Shown here: one piece after another, positions 7,334 through 10,057 of the stretch
Numbering within the stretch: position 1 is the stretch's first letter
How the letters are laid out: every line of letters begins with the position of its first letter
Assembly: GCA_016763955.1 (NCBI GenBank)
Contig: JAESSU010000448.1
Coordinates: 1-10,057 of the forward strand
Length of the DNA: 10,057 nt
Source of the DNA: Phycisphaeraceae bacterium
GTDB lineage: Bacteria > Planctomycetota > Phycisphaerae > Phycisphaerales > Phycisphaeraceae
Reading direction: 5' to 3'
Program-made: the position numbers and the translations under genes
Notes under the pieces: generated by a model
What the model was told of the DNA's origin: nothing
The model's database searches: none
Seen by the model: only the letters and a program-made list of their open reading frames with translations

Positions 7334-7560
7334 CATGGCTTTGGAGTGGCCAGGTTTATATTGGACTTGCCGTTGGGATGGCGATCCCTCTGACCATTGT
7401 CATTGCAGTTTGTTTGGGGGGAGTGATCCCGCTGGTTTTAACTGCGGTGAAACTCGACCCTGCCATGGCCTCGGGGCCGCTTGTGACGACGATGACGGAT
7501 TTTTGTTCGTTCTTTTTCGTCCTGATGATTGCGACACGGATATTGCATTTGCACGGGTAA
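7327..7560 (+). pseudogene. mgtE: MgtE C-terminal part, displaced by a one-base frameshift
   Basis: This frame continues the MgtE membrane domain without a gap: LLAWLWSG completes the third helix, GLAVGMAIPLTIVIAVCLGGVIPLVLTAV forms the fourth, and LDPAMASGPLVTTMTDF plus a hydrophobic stretch to LHLHG forms the fifth. The TTMTD aspartate corresponds to the conserved magnesium-site Asp of MgtE. The switch point is a run of six T (7323-7328). Seven T would join both frames exactly, so a one-base deletion, a sequencing or assembly error, or slippage can explain the break. A TTG at 7327 could start this frame, but a separate five-helix tail is unlikely to be a gene. The stop at 7558-7560 is 3 bases before holA, so translation here could couple to holA. 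Confidence 0.85.
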
Positions 7561-7563
7561 AAT

Positions 7564-8595
7564 ATGGCTAAAAGCACCACCTCAAAATCCAGCGAAATTC
7601 AGCTTAACGATCAGACACGCATCTGTGTCCTCTATGGGCCTGAGATGATGCTCAAACGCCAATACTTTCAGAAGCTCCGAACCATCATGGAGCAAACCCA
7701 TGGCGAAGTGCAAACCATCGAGTTTAATGCAAGTGATAGCGGCTTAGCGGAAGTGTTCGATGAACTTCGCAGCTACGGCTTGATGCAACAGTATAAATTA
7801 GTAGTCATTAATGATGCGGATGAATTCGTTAAGGAACACCGTCAAGCCTTATCCCGCTATGCAGAAAATCCCGTAGACCATGGCACATTGGTGATGCGCA
7901 GCAGCAAATGGAACAAAGGCAATCTCGACAAAGCCATCGCCAAAGTCGGCTGCCTGATTAAATGTGATTCCCCTTCACAGGCCGTCGCTGCGACATGGCT
8001 CGTCGCTCAGTCCAAAGAACACAAATGCAACCTCGATAAAGCCACCGCACAAATTTTGGTGACCCGCTTAGGCTGCGATCTAATGAGACTTGATGCAGAG
8101 CTTGCCAAGCTTTCTTTACTGGTCGCCCCGGGTGCAAAAATTGACCAGCAGCTTATTGATCAGGTCGTTGGCCGCAGTAGTGATGAGCAGGCATGGGCCG
8201 TTCAGGAAGCGATTCTCCAAGCGTTAAGCTCAGGCAATTCCTTGGGGAAAACGGCAGGGGGTAAGGCTATTGAAAAAATCCATGAACTGGTTGATCTTTC
8301 ATCACAGCCCGACATTCTGGTGCTTTATTTTGTCGCGGACTTGATTCGCAAGTTGTACATCGCTTTACAGATGCGCCAAGCAGGCGCATCAGATGCTGAG
8401 ATTGCTCGTCAGATGAAGCTCTGGGGAGCGCGTCAGACATTGTTTATGAATCTACTAAGACGCTTACCCCCTCACAAGGCGGGCATGTTGCTAAACCAAA
8501 TAGTCAAAGCGGATGCGGGCTCTAAAAGTGGCATGGGCAATGCAATGATAAATTTGGAATGTTTCTGCACAATTCTGTCTAATGCGATACAATAA
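7564..8595 (+). CDS. holA: DNA polymerase III subunit delta
   Basis: The delta subunit is part of the clamp-loader complex; it binds and opens the beta sliding clamp for chromosome replication. At 343 residues the length is normal. Residues about 18-140 match the N-terminal RecA-like domain: ICVLYGPEMMLKRQYFQKL, FNASDSGLAEVFDELRSYGL, KLVVINDADEFVK, and a GTLVMRSSKWNK strand that replaces the usual LVF pattern. Residues about 141-210 are the lid-like domain (ATAQILVTRLGCDLMRLDAELAKL, GAKIDQQLIDQVVG). Residues about 211-343 are the helical collar domain (QEAILQALSSGN, LYFVADLIRKLYIALQMR). As is usual for delta, no Walker A ATPase motif is seen. The ATG lies 3 bases after the mgtE stop. GGG at 7555-7557 is only a weak ribosome site, which suggests translational coupling to mgtE. 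Confidence 0.92.
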   Translation: MAKSTTSKSSEIQLNDQTRICVLYGPEMMLKRQYFQKLRTIMEQTHGEVQTIEFNASDSGLAEVFDELRSYGLMQQYKLVVINDADEFVKEHRQALSRYAENPVDHGTLVMRSSKWNKGNLDKAIAKVGCLIKCDSPSQAVAATWLVAQSKEHKCNLDKATAQILVTRLGCDLMRLDAELAKLSLLVAPGAKIDQQLIDQVVGRSSDEQAWAVQEAILQALSSGNSLGKTAGGKAIEKIHELVDLSSQPDILVLYFVADLIRKLYIALQMRQAGASDAEIARQMKLWGARQTLFMNLLRRLPPHKAGMLLNQIVKADAGSKSGMGNAMINLECFCTILSNAIQ

Positions 8596-8627
8596 AATTG
8601 GCTATCAAACGCAGGTTCAGGATGAGC

Positions 8628-8660
8628 CGTCATTAAAGTGGTTTTGACTATTTAATGATG
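8628..8660 (+). promoter_or_regulatory. Hairpin just upstream of the lipoprotein gene
   Basis: TCATTAAA (8630-8637) pairs perfectly with TTTAATGA (8651-8658), and a G-T and a C-G pair extend the stem to 10 pairs around a 13-base loop containing TTTTGACT. It lies in the 84-base gap between holA and the lipoprotein gene, ending about 9 bases before the AGGAGG site. It is AT-rich with no T tract, so it is a poor terminator. A leader hairpin or operator is possible, inferred from position. Confidence 0.35.
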
Positions 8661-8669
8661 AAATTGCAC

Positions 8670-8675
8670 AGGAGG
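8670..8675 (+). promoter_or_regulatory. Strong Shine-Dalgarno for the lipoprotein gene
   Basis: AGGAGG is a complete Shine-Dalgarno match 4 bases before the ATG at 8680. It fixes that start and is the strongest ribosome site in the window, which implies high translation of the lipoprotein. Confidence 0.75.
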
Positions 8676-8679
8676 CATA

Positions 8680-9984
8680 ATGCGTTTTCAAACTTTACCA
8701 ACTCTATGTACATGTACCGGTCTGTTCATGCTTGGAGCCTTAAATGGTTGCAACATGATGGGGAATCCTCATGCCAATGGCAGTGAGACACAAGCCCAAA
8801 CGCAAACTGCTTTAGCCTCTGAATCCAATGCGAAAGTGGGCTTGGATGCTGATGATCTTAATGTTCAAATTCAGGTACGAGCTGATGCGTTACTTGCTGC
8901 AATTGATCGCCAGCAGGCTCAGGCTCGATTAAAAAAATTGGCTTCTAAAAAGCAGCCTGTTTTAGCGGAGTCACCACGAGTCAATCAGCCTGAAATGGAT
9001 CGGTTAGCCAGTGCGTTAGAGCAGCATGCCAAGTCAGCTAAGAGCAGTTTGGGTGCATTGAATGTTGAGCCTTTGCCGCAAGTAAAATGGTTGGATTTAC
9101 AGCCTGTCCCAACGCCCGTTATAACGACCACGCCCATCGCCCAAGCGCCCAAGATGCAGCAGACAGTGTCTGCCGTTGTTACGCCTGAGGTTCCGATTGT
9201 GACCGTTGCTAATATGGGATTGGGAGCTGATTCGGATACTGCGAGTCTAGGCGAGCAGATGGCTGTGAGCATTCGCAACAGTGAGCAGACTGCCTTGCAA
9301 AAATCCCTTGCACTTTCGAGCCTTTCATTAAGTAGTAATCACAATTTACTTCAACCTCAAGACCTCAAAGACTTGGACCCCAACGAGCTTCAGCAAGTTC
9401 GTAAGATGCACATCATGGTCTTGCAAACGCTCTCTAGTCAGACGCAAAACAAAGTGCAAGATACAGATGAGCAAGCGGGTATCAGTGATCAGCTTAGCAA
9501 GCTCTTTGGTAGTGCATCGGCTCGTATTAGTAAGGTCGAATTCTGCCGAACGGTTGCGGGTTATGGCGTGTATGAACCCTTTGAGTCCACCACCTTTATG
9601 GCAGGTGTTGAGCAGCCGTTGATCCTCTACGTTGAGTTAGAAAATTTCAACAGTATCCATGATGGCAGCCAATATCGCGTTCGACTGACACAGGAAGTAG
9701 AACTGTACACCGATTCTGATGGCGTGCGTGTTTGGTCTTTGCCCCGTGAACAAATTGTCGACATGTCACGCAACAAACGTCGGGATTTTTTTACCGTTCA
9801 ATTGCTGCACCTGCCTGCAAGATTGGGTGTTGGGAAATACCGGATGAAAATTCGCATTCACGACATCAACGGCGGGAGTTATGACGAAACCACCGTCCCG
9901 GTTATACTTGTCGCATCTCAAAGCACCACCGCTCGCGGGTATGAAGAAAAGTCAGAATTGATAAAGAAAATACTGGATAATTGA
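8680..9984 (+). CDS. Putative lipoprotein with planctomycete-type C-terminal domain
   Basis: The product has 434 residues. Residues 1-24 look like a lipoprotein signal: a hydrophobic run (LCTCTGLFMLGAL) followed by the lipobox-like LNGC with Cys24, although Asn at the -2 position is unusual. Residues about 25-280 are low-complexity and rich in A, Q, S and T, with helical Q/A/K/L segments (about 60-125 and 225-280) and a P/T-rich stretch (about 130-180). This suggests a flexible stalk or assembly region. Residues about 283-412 form a compact beta-rich domain: VEFCRTVAGYGVYEPF, ILYVELENFNSIHDG, VWSLPREQIVDMSRNKRRDFF, LHLPARLGVGKYRMKIRIHD. I recognise this pattern from Planctomycetota proteins of unknown function, from memory rather than a search. 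The protein probably sits on the periplasmic side of a membrane. Its biochemical role is unknown. Confidence 0.85.
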   Translation: MRFQTLPTLCTCTGLFMLGALNGCNMMGNPHANGSETQAQTQTALASESNAKVGLDADDLNVQIQVRADALLAAIDRQQAQARLKKLASKKQPVLAESPRVNQPEMDRLASALEQHAKSAKSSLGALNVEPLPQVKWLDLQPVPTPVITTTPIAQAPKMQQTVSAVVTPEVPIVTVANMGLGADSDTASLGEQMAVSIRNSEQTALQKSLALSSLSLSSNHNLLQPQDLKDLDPNELQQVRKMHIMVLQTLSSQTQNKVQDTDEQAGISDQLSKLFGSASARISKVEFCRTVAGYGVYEPFESTTFMAGVEQPLILYVELENFNSIHDGSQYRVRLTQEVELYTDSDGVRVWSLPREQIVDMSRNKRRDFFTVQLLHLPARLGVGKYRMKIRIHDINGGSYDETTVPVILVASQSTTARGYEEKSELIKKILDN

Positions 9985-9987
9985 AAC

Positions 9988-10003
9988 GGCTTTTGAAAAG
10001 GCC
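9988..10003 (+). terminator. Possible weak terminator after the lipoprotein gene
   Basis: GGCTTT-TGAA-AAGGCC forms a 6-pair stem with one G-T pair and a 4-base loop, starting 3 bases after the TGA stop. The following bases (TTCAAATC) have no solid T run, so intrinsic termination would be weak. Nothing else is supportable from 10004 to the window end; a next gene may start or end beyond it. Confidence 0.35.
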
Positions 10004-10057
10004 TTCAAATCTCCAGAATATATTTAACCGCCAAGCCCCCCGGATCACCAAGCCATC

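Noticed and set aside
7299..7571. Rightward frame of 90 codons at the end of mgtE in the third frame
   Set aside because: The sequence is cysteine- and acid-rich without membrane segments; the 7327-7560 frame matches MgtE helices instead.

Overview
The window looks like ordinary chromosomal DNA from a planctomycete, possibly of the Phycisphaerae type, with moderate GC. The clearest taxonomic hint is the last gene. Its C-terminal domain (FCxxVxGYGxY, then LYVELENF, then RNKRRDFF, then LPxRLxxGKY) resembles a protein shared across Planctomycetota as I remember it. The proteins with one hydrophobic segment and long Q/P/S-rich linkers fit this too. I see no tRNA, rRNA, CRISPR array, transposase or phage gene.

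Layout. Positions 1-3405 read leftward and hold three genes: a hypothetical protein with a C-terminal membrane helix (about 2797-3381), a second hypothetical protein of the same architecture (2091-2684), and a membrane-anchored GH20-like glycosidase that runs off the left edge (1-1918). The gap from about 3382 to 3675 is a divergent control region with two small inverted repeats. Positions 3676-9984 read rightward: a YyaL/SPATA20-type (DUF255) protein with an added DsbD-N-like C-terminal domain (3676-6072); the magnesium transporter mgtE, split by an apparent one-base frameshift in a T run (6188-7333 plus 7327-7560); holA, the DNA polymerase III delta subunit (7564-8595); and a secreted lipoprotein with the planctomycete-type domain (8680-9984). 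The right edge (9985-10057) holds only a possible weak terminator.

Working together. mgtE and holA are 3 bases apart and probably co-transcribed. The three leftward genes may form another unit, although the gaps of about 112 and 172 bases leave room for internal promoters. I see no dedicated multi-gene novel system. The points most worth a second look are the mgtE frameshift, the DUF255-DsbD fusion with a repeat-built insertion in its thioredoxin fold, and the pair of look-alike C-terminally anchored proteins beside the glycosidase.
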